DNA of 64,000 bases from assembly GCA_002453155.1 (NCBI GenBank), contig DKGG01000032.1, positions 25,681 to 89,680 on the forward strand. The letters are read 5' to 3'. The position numbers and the translations under genes are program-made. The notes beneath the pieces are model-generated. The model made no database searches and was not told the DNA's origin. It was given only the letters and a program-made list of their open reading frames with translations. This DNA comes from Bdellovibrionaceae bacterium UBA6776. Lineage in GTDB: Bacteria > Bdellovibrionota > Bdellovibrionia > Bdellovibrionales > UBA1609. Below, in pieces: positions 8,901-17,413 of the stretch. Positions within the stretch are counted from its first letter, which is position 1. Each line of letters starts with the position of its first letter.

Positions 8901-9728
8901 TTAGGCCTCTAAAATAAAATCCCAACGGATTTTAATTGTTCCATCAGTTTCAATCATTCCCTCCGGAGGATTGGGAAAGGGTGCCGCAGCTTCAAAGGCT
9001 TCAATTGCTGCTGCATCCAAATCGACCACTCCACTTGCCGAAAGAACTTCCACTTTCATTAAGCTCCCGCTTTTGTCCAAGATGACCAAAACTTGAGTCA
9101 CTCGGTCGTGAGCGGAAGCAATGTTACGTCCTTGCTTGTAGATAATTTTAACCTTTTCTTTGACCTTAGGCCCCCAGTGTTGGCGAATTTGGTCTTTGAT
9201 CCGAGCGTAGTAGGAGTAGTAAACAAATTCCCGTGTGCTCAATAAAGTCTGAAGGCCAGACTTCACTTCTTTCAAATGGTCGTCCGTCTGGGATCTTTGC
9301 GCATTCAGTTCCCCTTCGCCTTCAAAGTCTGAAATTTTCTTGGACTTAAAGCTTGGAACCAGTTTTTCAAGAGAGGGAATTTCTCCCTTCTCGACCTTTT
9401 TCATTTCTTTAGATTTTGTGCCGCCACCTGCAGAATTTTGGAATTGTCCAGTGGCATCAGCTTTGGTTTGCTCTAAGACTTTTTGATCAAAGGCGCTCAG
9501 GAACTTTGCCTTTTCGTCCTTCTCGTCGTTGATTTGGCGTTGCTGTTCTACAATTTGCTGGTTCTTAAGTATCGACGGGTCGATGTATGAAATTTCAACC
9601 TTTTCCAGGGTGGCGTCGGACTGAGGGGAAATCAAAGTGGGAAGCCATGCAGACAATACGAAAACAAAGTGGGCAAAGAGCGAAAGCCCCAGAAAGAAGA
9701 CGATGGGTTGTATTTTTCGTTTAAACAT
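8901..9728 (-). CDS. TonB-family energy transducer
   Basis: 275 aa. One N-terminal membrane anchor (about residues 9-30) is followed by a charged linker and a C-terminal TonB/TolA domain. The C-terminal landmarks are 'TQVLVILDKSGSLMKVEVLS', 'GVVDLDAAAIEAFEAAAPFP' and 'IKIRWDFILE'. The role would be to carry proton-motive force from an ExbB/ExbD motor to outer-membrane receptors. An ExbB/ExbD pair lies apart at 34066-35105. The linker is rich in Lys/Glu rather than Pro, as in TolA-like transducers. It is divergent from the PP2C gene at 9830. Confidence 0.8.
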   Translation of the reverse strand: MFKRKIQPIVFFLGLSLFAHFVFVLSAWLPTLISPQSDATLEKVEISYIDPSILKNQQIVEQQRQINDEKDEKAKFLSAFDQKVLEQTKADATGQFQNSAGGGTKSKEMKKVEKGEIPSLEKLVPSFKSKKISDFEGEGELNAQRSQTDDHLKEVKSGLQTLLSTREFVYYSYYARIKDQIRQHWGPKVKEKVKIIYKQGRNIASAHDRVTQVLVILDKSGSLMKVEVLSASGVVDLDAAAIEAFEAAAPFPNPPEGMIETDGTIKIRWDFILEA

Positions 9729-9829
9729 TCATGCCTCAAAGATTTTATCGGCGAAGCCGCTTGGGTTTTTGAGGCCAGTCTTTGAAAAGACCCTCGACTT
9801 TTAGAGATGAATTTCGCAGACTTAAAACT

Positions 9830-10564
9830 ATGCGATTTGATTTTTTTGCTCAGACAGACGTGGGTCTCAAAAGAGAAATCAATCAGGACTCCATTTTGGT
9901 GGATCCTGAGATCAATCTCTTTGTTGTGGCCGATGGAATGGGGGGCCACAAAGGCGGAGAGGTGGCTTCTGGAATCGCTATCGAGACCGTTCGAGAAGTT
10001 TTCTTAAAAGGTTTAAATTCAAATTCTCTTCTTCCTCAGCAGCTGGTTGAACAGGCTTACAAAGAGGCCAGTCGCCGCATTCATCACGTCAGTACGGTTG
10101 AAAGTCCGGATCTTATGGGAATGGGCACCACCATGGTTTTGTTGTGGGCGCATCGGGGGAAGATCTTTATCGGAAATGTAGGGGACTCCCGTGCCTATTT
10201 GATTCGAGGTGAAAATCTCATGTGGCAGGTTACGGAGGATCATTCGCTGATCAACGAGCAAGTTCGAGCGGGAGTTCTGACTGAGGAAGAGGCCCCCAAG
10301 GTGATCGGTCGGAACGTTATTACGCGAAGCGTTGGATTTGAGCGAGATGTCCGAGTGGACATCTTTCAGCGCGATTTTCGTCCGGATGAGAAGTTTCTTT
10401 TGTGCTCCGATGGGCTTTCTAGCCTCGTCTCTGCGGAAAGAATTGCTAAAATAGCAAATAACCCCTCTCCAGAGCAGGTCGTCATCGACTGCATTGAAGA
10501 GGCAAAAAAAGAGGGCGGAGACGACAACATTTCGGTGATATGCTTGTCGCCTCAAGGCTTATAA
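9830..10564 (+). CDS. PP2C-family Ser/Thr protein phosphatase
   Basis: 244 aa. All metal-binding motifs of the PPM/PP2C family are present: 'INQDS' (Asp20), 'VVADGMGGHKGGEVASG' (Asp35), 'GNVGDSRAYL', 'LLCSDGLSSL' and 'DDNISVICL'. It resembles bacterial Stp/PrpC, which remove phosphate from Ser/Thr in the cytosol. I started at the ATG at 9830, where the family begins; an upstream TTG at 9782 has no ribosome site. No Hanks-type kinase is seen in the window. An M23 peptidase gene follows 46 bp later. Confidence 0.92.
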   Translation: MRFDFFAQTDVGLKREINQDSILVDPEINLFVVADGMGGHKGGEVASGIAIETVREVFLKGLNSNSLLPQQLVEQAYKEASRRIHHVSTVESPDLMGMGTTMVLLWAHRGKIFIGNVGDSRAYLIRGENLMWQVTEDHSLINEQVRAGVLTEEEAPKVIGRNVITRSVGFERDVRVDIFQRDFRPDEKFLLCSDGLSSLVSAERIAKIANNPSPEQVVIDCIEEAKKEGGDDNISVICLSPQGL

Positions 10565-10610
10565 AAAGGACAATTGACGCGCGCAGGCGGCAAACCTAGA
10601 GTGAGTAAAA

Positions 10611-11627
10611 ATGGAATCTAAAAAGTACACGGTAGTGATAGCCCCAAACAGTGAGGGGAGAAGTTGGACCTTCGCGGTTTCTTCGGCGTGGACCAAGGCC
10701 GTGGTTGCCTTTTCGTTTTTGCTTTCCTTGATTTTACTTACAGCCATTACAGATTATGCGGGCCTTTTGATGAAGGCGCGAGAAAACGAAAAGCTGCGCG
10801 CAGAGAACAAGGTCTTGCGAAAGCAGTTTTCTGAAGTGGAAGAAAAGGTTTCTTCTTTGGAAGCCGGTCTCGATCGCATTCAAACTTTGACCAAAAAATT
10901 GAAGCTCATCACCAACATTGGCGATGAAAACCGGGCCTTGAAATTGGCTTACAGTGCCAGCACTCGTCCCATGCCAGTGAATGTGGAAGAGCTTTCCGAA
11001 GAAGGTTCAGATCGTCAGCCTTCCTCGGAAATGTGGGCCGCAGATCCTTTGAGACATTCGGCCGATCTGCCTGTGGATGAGCAAGATGGAGAATTGGCTC
11101 AGCGCAAAGAATTGGTCAAAGATTTTGCAACTCTTTCCGTTCGCATTGATCGAGTCTTAAAGGACTCCCAACTGGGCGAGCAAAGTTTGATCAAAGTTTG
11201 GGACTCCTTGTCCGATCGAAAAAGTTTGTTGGGTGCCACTCCCAGCATCAAGCCCGCAAGAGGATGGTTCACTTCAAAGTTTGGTTACCGTTTAGATCCA
11301 TACAGTCGCCGACCTCGCTTGCATGCGGGTCTTGATATCGCGGCTCCTCCGGGAACTCCGGTTCATGCTCCTGCAGATGGAGTGGTTTCATATGTGGGGT
11401 ATGAAGGTGGCTATGGAAAATTGGTGTCTATTGATCACGGTTATGGCGTGGTCACTCGTTTTGCTCACAACTCTCGTGTCTATGTGGAGCAAGGGCAAAA
11501 GGTCAGCCGCTGGGATGTGATCTCTGCGGTTGGAAGCACCGGAAGATCGACCGGAGCACATCTGCACTATGAAGTGCGGGTTCACGGCGTCCCCGTCGAC
11601 CCCATCAACTACGTCCTTGAAGAATAA
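10611..11627 (+). CDS. Membrane-anchored M23 metallopeptidase with coiled coil
   Basis: 338 aa. Order: a short cytosolic head, one membrane segment (about residues 28-48), a coiled coil (about 55-100), a spacer, then a LytM/M23 domain over the last 110 residues. The zinc ligands are visible in 'LHAGLDIA' (HxxxD, near residue 238) and 'GAHLHYEVR' (HxH, near 317). It should cut peptidoglycan cross-links or peptides in the periplasm, or activate amidases like EnvC. GAGTGAG upstream of the ATG fits. It ends 17 bp before the converging PEPC fusion gene. Confidence 0.9.
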   Translation: MESKKYTVVIAPNSEGRSWTFAVSSAWTKAVVAFSFLLSLILLTAITDYAGLLMKARENEKLRAENKVLRKQFSEVEEKVSSLEAGLDRIQTLTKKLKLITNIGDENRALKLAYSASTRPMPVNVEELSEEGSDRQPSSEMWAADPLRHSADLPVDEQDGELAQRKELVKDFATLSVRIDRVLKDSQLGEQSLIKVWDSLSDRKSLLGATPSIKPARGWFTSKFGYRLDPYSRRPRLHAGLDIAAPPGTPVHAPADGVVSYVGYEGGYGKLVSIDHGYGVVTRFAHNSRVYVEQGQKVSRWDVISAVGSTGRSTGAHLHYEVRVHGVPVDPINYVLEE

Positions 11628-11644
11628 AGTGCGTGGCACCTTAA

Positions 11645-14600
11645 TTAGCCGGTGGTGAGCATGCCGCAGGCAATTCCGACCAAAGTTTCTTTCAAAAGTT
11701 TTTCATCGTTTCGAGACATGGCAATCACTTGCAACAGATTTAAAATGTGAATGTAGGGTGAGCGCAGCAAAATGCTCTCCTCCAGCCAAGGACGGTGCCA
11801 AATCAGGCGCTCTCGTCCTGAGATCTCGCGACAAAATTCAACGGTTTTTTTATATTCTTCCCGAAACATTTTTAATATTTCTCGAGCAGATCCCGGAGAA
11901 AAATGTGTCAGATATTGTGCCCAAACACACAGCTCCACCTTTGCCAAGGTGAATCCCGTTTGTTTTACAAAAGAGGCAAAGAACGGATCGCCTTTAAAAT
12001 AATCTTTCAATTCGTTCTGCTCTTCCAAAGAGAGCTTCTTCCAAGCGGAGCCGACTCCCCACCAAGTGGGAAAGAGCACACGAGATTGGGTCCAACATAA
12101 AACCCAAGGAATGGCTCTTAAGGATTGAACCGATGCTTGGGGGGTAGGGCGCTTTGAAGGGCGAGAACCTATCTTTAAAACTTCCAAATAATTGTAAGGC
12201 GTTGAATTCAGACAGGTGCCTAACAGTTCTGGTGAAGAAACAAAGTCCACATAACTTTTCTCAACAGAATCTCGAAATTTTTTAAATGCAGGAGGAGATT
12301 TCATCCGAGTGGAGCGGAACCTTCTCAATCGAAGCTCTTGTGCAAAATGAAGCCCTTGGGAATGAAGGATTTCTTTGGTCGCAAAAGTTCTTTGAATCAT
12401 CTCTCCTTGAATGGTGAGTTTTGGAGCCTTGGTCGAAGAGGTGGGCCACCATGAAATCTGATCTTTGATGTTTCCTCCCCCACGGGCAACGCTTCCGCCA
12501 GAGCCGTGAAAGATCACCGGATTCAATTTATAGCGCTTTCCCACTTTGGAAACTTTAGACATGGCGGACTTGATCAAAGAACGACTGGAAAGAACCCCCA
12601 CCTGCTTTGCAGAATCGGAGTAACCCACCATCACTTCTAATTTTCCATTCCACTTGCTGCGCATGGTGGAAAGCACTTTCTTTTGAGAAAGCCACTCTTC
12701 AAGAATTTTTTCCGAGGACTTTAGGGACTCTTTGCTTTCAAAAAGAGGAATGACCGGAAGTCCGTTGTGCGTGCAATTTTTAACGATCAAAGACATCGCG
12801 TTTTGAAGGTCTTTTGAAGTTTCACAATGAGATATCACAAGGCCCCGTGCATAGTCCGTGGATTCTCCACCTTTGCTGATCTTTGCAAGGGTGGAAAGCA
12901 TCTTGGCAATGGGTGCTTTTGAATCTTTGAGAGCTTCGGCAATTTTTCCGGAGTCTTCTCTCAGTTCAATGGGAAGAACAAGAGCCGGAAAGATCTCAAA
13001 AACCCGCTTGATCAGTTGAATGCGGTGGTGATTTTGAACGTGGAAATTGGCTTGCTCCACGTAGTGATAGAACGAGTACATCCACATTGCAACTTTCCGT
13101 CCATCGCTGGCTTTGATGTCAGCAAGTCCTGAAAGTAGACTTTTTAATTTTGTCAGTGCCTTTTTATCAAAGCTTTTAATTTTGATAAATTCTTGCAGCT
13201 CTTCCAAATCTTTTAGAATGTCGTCGATCTGCACTCTTAAAAACTTCAACAGATGTGAGCGCGAATGGTTAAAGCACTCCACCATGGTCACTTCATTCAC
13301 TCCAGGGTGTCCGTCTTTATCTCCTCCGACCCAGGTGCGAAGACGTATGCGGTAAGGCTCTCTTTGAGTGAGGATAAATTTTAAAATAGGTTCATGAAAA
13401 ATAATGGAATAAATGTATTCGGCCTCATCGATCACCTTTGGAGGATGAGTTTTAACCAATGGGATGGAAATCAAAGAATGAAGGTGGGTGGAAATTTCGT
13501 CTTCATTGAAAGAAAAATTATTTTCCAACCCTTCAAGAATAAGAACCGAAAGTTTCTTAAAAATTTCAATCACCAAGGGGGCTCGTGCCTCAGTGGGATG
13601 TGCCGTCAGCACAAAGGTCAAATCCATTTGAGTCGATCTTTGGGGAAAAGGGGTCTTTTGCCTCTGCCTCCAAGTGCGGTAGGAGCTTTCACAGGCATTG
13701 ATCAACTCGAGCATCAACGCAAAGGAATGGGCAATTTTCAACTGGTGTTCAGGAGTTTCTTTTTGAAGTTTTTTAAGAAGAGGAGCCAAGTTTAAATCGG
13801 TTTTCTTGGTTCGCATCAGCTTGAGAGTTTTGCGGTAGGTTTCTATTTTTTCAAAAAAATATCGTCCCTCTTGCTCTTTCAAACACTGGCCCAAAAGCAA
13901 AGTCATTTTGCGAACAGTTCGTCGAAGTTCTTTGGGAAGAAATTCCACGTTGAGCTTTTGATGCTCTAGAAAAAACTCCACACTTTCTTTTTGTTTTTTA
14001 AAGTCCCGATCTGTGGCCACATTTGGATTGAGCCATTCGATAACCGCCGCATATCCAAGGCTTTCGGGATCGTTATAAAGGTAATTTCCGGCGGTATCGA
14101 TGGGGACAAAACCCTGTGACAACTGAAAGGAAAGGGTCGGGTCGAAGATCTCTTTTTCATAAACTTTTTTGACGTACTCTTGGGGAGTCATTCGGTCTTT
14201 GAACTTCGAATAGCCTCGAAGCCGAGCTCCCGCACGAATTCTTGAAAGCCCATACTTGTGGGCAATTTCCTGGCGCCCTTTGTAGAGCATTTTTCCCAAG
14301 CCTTTTCCGCGGTACTCCGGGTCCACCATGACTTCTGCCCCATAAAGGGTTTTGCCTTTTTTAGGGTTGTGATTGTGAAAAAAGCCAGAGGAGGTGAAGT
14401 CCACCCAATTGTCCTGGGGCGAGTAATCGGACCAGGAAATGATCAGGCTGAATGCCATTCCGACCACTTTTCCAGTTTTCTTTTCGATGATGATCAATTG
14501 TCCATCAGGAAAATAAAGGCGATGTGCGTGAAGTTGATCCATGCGCCAAGGTTTCGAGAAGGGGTAAACGCGCAAGCAAAGCTCTTGAATTTCCTTAAAG

Positions 14601-14662
14601 TGCTCAGGCTCGGGGTGAATCATTTCAAATTCATTGGTCGGAAGGTTTTTGTTTTTAGGCAT
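11645..14662 (-). CDS. GNAT acetyltransferase domain fused to phosphoenolpyruvate carboxylase
   Basis: 1005 aa in one frame. Residues 1 to about 215 form a GNAT domain with the acetyl-CoA loop 'DPEYRGKGLGKMLY' (about 114-127). The rest is PEP carboxylase: TAHPTEAR (353-360), WVGGDKDGHPGV, VMVGYSDSAK (677-686), FHGSGGSVARGGG (719-731), IQGEMI, 'LRAIPWVLCWTQSR' and the fixed C-terminal 'GIACGMLTTG'. PEPC makes oxaloacetate from PEP and bicarbonate. Two motif residues differ: FHGR reads FHGS and SxKD reads SAKQ, so activity needs checking. GAGG lies next to the ATG, giving a sound start. The GNAT part might sense or use acetyl-CoA, a known PEPC activator in many bacteria; that is inference. Confidence 0.9.
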   Translation of the reverse strand: MPKNKNLPTNEFEMIHPEPEHFKEIQELCLRVYPFSKPWRMDQLHAHRLYFPDGQLIIIEKKTGKVVGMAFSLIISWSDYSPQDNWVDFTSSGFFHNHNPKKGKTLYGAEVMVDPEYRGKGLGKMLYKGRQEIAHKYGLSRIRAGARLRGYSKFKDRMTPQEYVKKVYEKEIFDPTLSFQLSQGFVPIDTAGNYLYNDPESLGYAAVIEWLNPNVATDRDFKKQKESVEFFLEHQKLNVEFLPKELRRTVRKMTLLLGQCLKEQEGRYFFEKIETYRKTLKLMRTKKTDLNLAPLLKKLQKETPEHQLKIAHSFALMLELINACESSYRTWRQRQKTPFPQRSTQMDLTFVLTAHPTEARAPLVIEIFKKLSVLILEGLENNFSFNEDEISTHLHSLISIPLVKTHPPKVIDEAEYIYSIIFHEPILKFILTQREPYRIRLRTWVGGDKDGHPGVNEVTMVECFNHSRSHLLKFLRVQIDDILKDLEELQEFIKIKSFDKKALTKLKSLLSGLADIKASDGRKVAMWMYSFYHYVEQANFHVQNHHRIQLIKRVFEIFPALVLPIELREDSGKIAEALKDSKAPIAKMLSTLAKISKGGESTDYARGLVISHCETSKDLQNAMSLIVKNCTHNGLPVIPLFESKESLKSSEKILEEWLSQKKVLSTMRSKWNGKLEVMVGYSDSAKQVGVLSSRSLIKSAMSKVSKVGKRYKLNPVIFHGSGGSVARGGGNIKDQISWWPTSSTKAPKLTIQGEMIQRTFATKEILHSQGLHFAQELRLRRFRSTRMKSPPAFKKFRDSVEKSYVDFVSSPELLGTCLNSTPYNYLEVLKIGSRPSKRPTPQASVQSLRAIPWVLCWTQSRVLFPTWWGVGSAWKKLSLEEQNELKDYFKGDPFFASFVKQTGFTLAKVELCVWAQYLTHFSPGSAREILKMFREEYKKTVEFCREISGRERLIWHRPWLEESILLRSPYIHILNLLQVIAMSRNDEKLLKETLVGIACGMLTTG

Positions 14663-14770
14663 TCCTCAATTGAATCTGGAGAAGGAACTCTTGGCTAGCA
14701 TTAACGCAGGTCGGGTGGGGGGAGGGAGACGTCTGGAAATGAAGATTTGCATTCATAAAAAACGGGCATA

Positions 14771-14802
14771 AAAAAAGCGAGATGAAAACATCTCGCTTTT
14801 TT
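14771..14802 (-). terminator. Intrinsic terminator downstream of rpsI
   Basis: Arms 14771-14784 and 14789-14802 pair perfectly over 14 bp around a 4-nt loop. The outer pairs are A:T, so the hairpin ends in a T run on either strand. It lies 24 bp after the rpsI stop and should end the rplM-rpsI transcript. It also lies upstream of the PEPC fusion gene, which it insulates. Confidence 0.93.
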
Positions 14803-14825
14803 CGAATCGTCTTTCGAAGAATCGA

Positions 14826-15221
14826 TTAACGTTTAGAGAACTGAGTGCTTCGACGAGCTTTATGGCGTCCGTATTTTTTACGTTCAACCATACGAGAATC
14901 TCGCTTCAACAAACCGGCCTTTTTCAAGGGGCTTCGAAGATCCGCGTCTGCAGCAACCAAGGCACGAGCGATTCCGTGTCGAACGGCTTCGCTTTGTCCT
15001 GTGACTCCGCCACCGGTTACAGTGATTCGAACATCAAAGTTTTTTCCTGTGTCTGTCACAGAAAAAGGCTGCTTAATAACCGCCCGAGAGCTGAGAGTGG
15101 GAAAGAACTCAGAAGCGTCTTTACCATTCACAGTGATTTTACCAGATCCAGACTTCAAGAAAACTCGCGCTTTGCTGGTTTTTCGTCGTCCTGTTGCATA
15201 GAAGTATTTGTCGGCAGCCAT
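14826..15221 (-). CDS. rpsI: 30S ribosomal protein S9
   Basis: 131 aa, normal length. '[15 protein letters not shown]' near the N-terminus, '[21 protein letters not shown]' in the middle and the basic tail '[17 protein letters not shown]' are diagnostic. The C-terminal Lys-Arg reaches the P-site tRNA in the small subunit. It is second in the rplM-rpsI operon, 15 bp after rplM, with an intrinsic terminator right behind. Confidence 0.98.
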   Translation of the reverse strand: MAADKYFYATGRRKTSKARVFLKSGSGKITVNGKDASEFFPTLSSRAVIKQPFSVTDTGKNFDVRITVTGGGVTGQSEAVRHGIARALVAADADLRSPLKKAGLLKRDSRMVERKKYGRHKARRSTQFSKR

Positions 15222-15236
15222 TTACATCGTCCTTTA

Positions 15237-15668
15237 TTATTGAATGTTTAAAGCTTCAGGTTGTTGAGCGGAGTGAGGATGTTCAGCTCCTGCATACACT
15301 TTTAATTTTTTGATCACTTGGCGAGAAAGCTTGTTCTTAGGAAGCATTCCTTTCACAGCTTCGATCACCACTTGTGCAGGATCTTTTTCGCGAAGCTGAG
15401 CCGCTGTTAATTCTTTCAAAGATCCAAAATATCTGGAGTGAGAGTAAAACTTCTCGTCATTCCATTTGTTTCCGGACATTTCGACCTTTTCGGAGTTGAT
15501 CACAACAACAAAGTCTCCACAATCCACGTGGGGAGTAAAGATCGCTTTGTTTTTTCCGCGAAGAACGGTTGCGATTTCTGTCGCCATACGACCCAAGGTC
15601 TTTCCAGAGGCGTCAATCACCCACCATTTACGTTCCACTTCTTCCGCTTTGGCATTCCAAGTTTTCAT
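15237..15668 (-). CDS. rplM: 50S ribosomal protein L13
   Basis: 143 aa from the ATG at 15668. 'KWWVIDASGKTLGRMATEIA', 'LRGKNKAIFTPHVDCGDFVV' and 'KGMLPKNKLSRQ' are classic L13 segments. AGGAGAAGG lies 5-13 nt upstream of the ATG, so I rejected a longer reading from 15710. It is the first gene of the rplM-rpsI operon, with a sigma70-type promoter at 15723-15751 and a small hairpin in the leader. Confidence 0.98.
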   Translation of the reverse strand: MKTWNAKAEEVERKWWVIDASGKTLGRMATEIATVLRGKNKAIFTPHVDCGDFVVVINSEKVEMSGNKWNDEKFYSHSRYFGSLKELTAAQLREKDPAQVVIEAVKGMLPKNKLSRQVIKKLKVYAGAEHPHSAQQPEALNIQ

Positions 15669-15690
15669 GAGTTTCCTTCTCCTGAGCGTC

Positions 15691-15709
15691 TGCGCACAAA
15701 ACTTGCGCA
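15691..15709 (-). promoter_or_regulatory. Hairpin in the rplM leader
   Basis: Two copies of TGCGCA (15691-15696 and 15704-15709) are self-complementary and can pair around a 7-nt loop in the 5' UTR, about 23 nt before the rplM start. L13 represses its own operon through the leader in some bacteria; that this hairpin does so here is inference. Confidence 0.4.
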
Positions 15710-15722
15710 AAGAAAGCTCAAA

Positions 15723-15751
15723 TTCTTATGGTTTTCGGCACTTGTTGTCAA
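15723..15751 (-). promoter_or_regulatory. Sigma70-type promoter of rplM-rpsI
   Basis: On the minus strand TTGACA (15751-15746) is followed after exactly 17 nt by TAAGAA (15728-15723). Transcription would start near 15716, giving a leader of about 48 nt before rplM. This is among the best housekeeping promoter matches I found in the window. Confidence 0.75.
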
Positions 15752-15771
15752 GCTTGCTGCTGAGGGAATTC

Positions 15772-16509
15772 TCAGTAGTGAACTTTCCACAGAAACAACC
15801 CGTGTGCGGGGGCAGTATCTTTGGCCTTCGTCCGGTCTTTGGCCTCTAGAATGGACTTCAGAGCTTCGGGGGGCAAATTCTTGCGGTGTGCATAGAGTTG
15901 GAGTCCGACCAAATTTCGAACCATTTGTTTCAAAAATCCATCCCCCTGAACCTGATACTCGATCAAGTGGGGACGGCGGACCCTCCAGAGGGAGCGATTC
16001 AAGGTCCGGATGGTGCTTGGGACGGGCGTTCCACGGGTTTGAAAGCTCTTAAAATCATGGGTGCCCAAAAAAACTTCCCCATAGGAGTTCAGGCGATCTA
16101 AATCCAGGGGGTTGGGGACCCAAAGGCTCAGCTCCTCTAGAAAAGGATTTGAGACGGGGTGATTCCAGATGCGGTAGATATAAGTCTTTCCTGTCGCACT
16201 GGCTAAGGCATGGAAATCTGAGGGAACTTGGGAAACTTTTTGAATGCTGACCCCGGCAGGAAGCAGGCGGTTCAGCTTGTAGCGCAAGTTTTCGGGAACG
16301 TCGGGCAGGTCACAATGGGCCACTTGGTTGCGGGCATGGGTTCCCGCATCGGTGCGGCCGGAGCCAAGAACGCGAATCGGTTGATTGTAGATCTTAGAGA
16401 GCAGTTCTTCCAAGAGTCCTTGAAGGGTGGGAAGTTTGGAAGCCTTTTGCTTTTGCCAACCTTCGAACGAAGTGCCTTTGTATTGAATGTCCAGTCGGAT
16501 TCGAGTCAT
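15772..16509 (-). CDS. truA: tRNA pseudouridine(38-40) synthase
   Basis: 245 aa. The catalytic motif is 'GSGRTDAGTHA' with Asp54. The start 'RIRLDIQYKGTSFEGWQKQ' and 'TYIYRIWNHP' also match the family. The enzyme converts uridines 38-40 of the tRNA anticodon arm to pseudouridine in the cytosol. The barrel gene ahead of it ends 4 bp upstream, so the two are likely co-transcribed with the CFI-box gene. Confidence 0.95.
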   Translation of the reverse strand: MTRIRLDIQYKGTSFEGWQKQKASKLPTLQGLLEELLSKIYNQPIRVLGSGRTDAGTHARNQVAHCDLPDVPENLRYKLNRLLPAGVSIQKVSQVPSDFHALASATGKTYIYRIWNHPVSNPFLEELSLWVPNPLDLDRLNSYGEVFLGTHDFKSFQTRGTPVPSTIRTLNRSLWRVRRPHLIEYQVQGDGFLKQMVRNLVGLQLYAHRKNLPPEALKSILEAKDRTKAKDTAPAHGLFLWKVHY

Positions 16510-16513
16510 GGAG

Positions 16514-17413
16514 TTAAAACTCCATCAAAAAGCCCCCATTGATCAAGTCCGAACTGAAATCATATTTGTCGCTGAGGCCAAGGACGGTTCGGTACTCACC
16601 CACTATAAAGATGCGGTTGATTCCATATTCCCGGTCCAACTGAGCGCGGGTGATGGCATCAAAGACGGAAAGGTTGAATTGGCCGCCCACCGCTCCGTAG
16701 GCGCCAAAGGCACCGCCAAACTTGGGGTTTTGGCCATCATCGCGAAATTCAGAAAAGGTAAATCCGAGCACGCCTCCATCCACATAGGGAACAATCAACT
16801 GGTTGTCCCAAATTTGAAAGCGGGCCACGGCTCCAAGACTGTTGGGAAGCATTAAGAAGGTGAAGGTCTCTCGCGGTTTGTCCACGCCCGTTTTTCCTGT
16901 TTGTGGCGTTTCAAAGTGACCGTTTCCTTGAGCGATGTAAAAACCTGAACCCACTTTCAATCCCACTTTGGCAATCCCGATGTGAAGAAGCTGCCATTCA
17001 TAGTCCAACAAAAAAGTGGGATTGGAGGTGGAATCATAGTTTTCAGCAAAGGTGGAATTGGCTTGGTCTACGGCTTCGGGATTTTTTAATTTGTTGGGGT
17101 CAAAATAGCCCAGCCGAAAACTGACTCCACGAGTTTGTTCGGAGGTTTTGACTTTGTACACATAGACTTTGTCTTTGGTGACTCTCAAGAGGCCTCGTTT
17201 GGCATCGGGATGGGGGACGCGGTCCACTCCTTTGTAGGGCTCCCAATCAAATCGAGGCCGACTTTCGCCTTCCTTCATTTGTTTGGGTTGAATTTCTGCA
17301 TCCGAGGTTTCCAGTCGAATGGAAGAGTTTTGTGCAAAGGCCACCGAAGAAAGCATTAAGCCGGAACCAAAAATAGCAGCAAAACTTTTTTGAAGGCATT
17401 TTGTGAAAATCAC
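16514..17413 (-). CDS. Secreted beta-barrel-like outer-membrane protein
   Basis: 299 aa, starting at GTG 17413. The signal peptide 'KSFAAIFGSGLMLSSVAFA-QN' is clear. The mature part has alternating polar and aromatic strands ('FLLDYEWQLLHIGIAKVGLKV', 'GSGFYIAQGNGHFE', 'IFIVGEYRTVLGLS') and ends in Phe, as barrel proteins folded by BAM do. The start codon overlaps the stop of the Cys-rich CFI-box gene in GTGA, so the pair is translationally coupled and may act together at the surface. Function is unknown. Confidence 0.72.
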   Translation of the reverse strand: MIFTKCLQKSFAAIFGSGLMLSSVAFAQNSSIRLETSDAEIQPKQMKEGESRPRFDWEPYKGVDRVPHPDAKRGLLRVTKDKVYVYKVKTSEQTRGVSFRLGYFDPNKLKNPEAVDQANSTFAENYDSTSNPTFLLDYEWQLLHIGIAKVGLKVGSGFYIAQGNGHFETPQTGKTGVDKPRETFTFLMLPNSLGAVARFQIWDNQLIVPYVDGGVLGFTFSEFRDDGQNPKFGGAFGAYGAVGGQFNLSVFDAITRAQLDREYGINRIFIVGEYRTVLGLSDKYDFSSDLINGGFLMEF

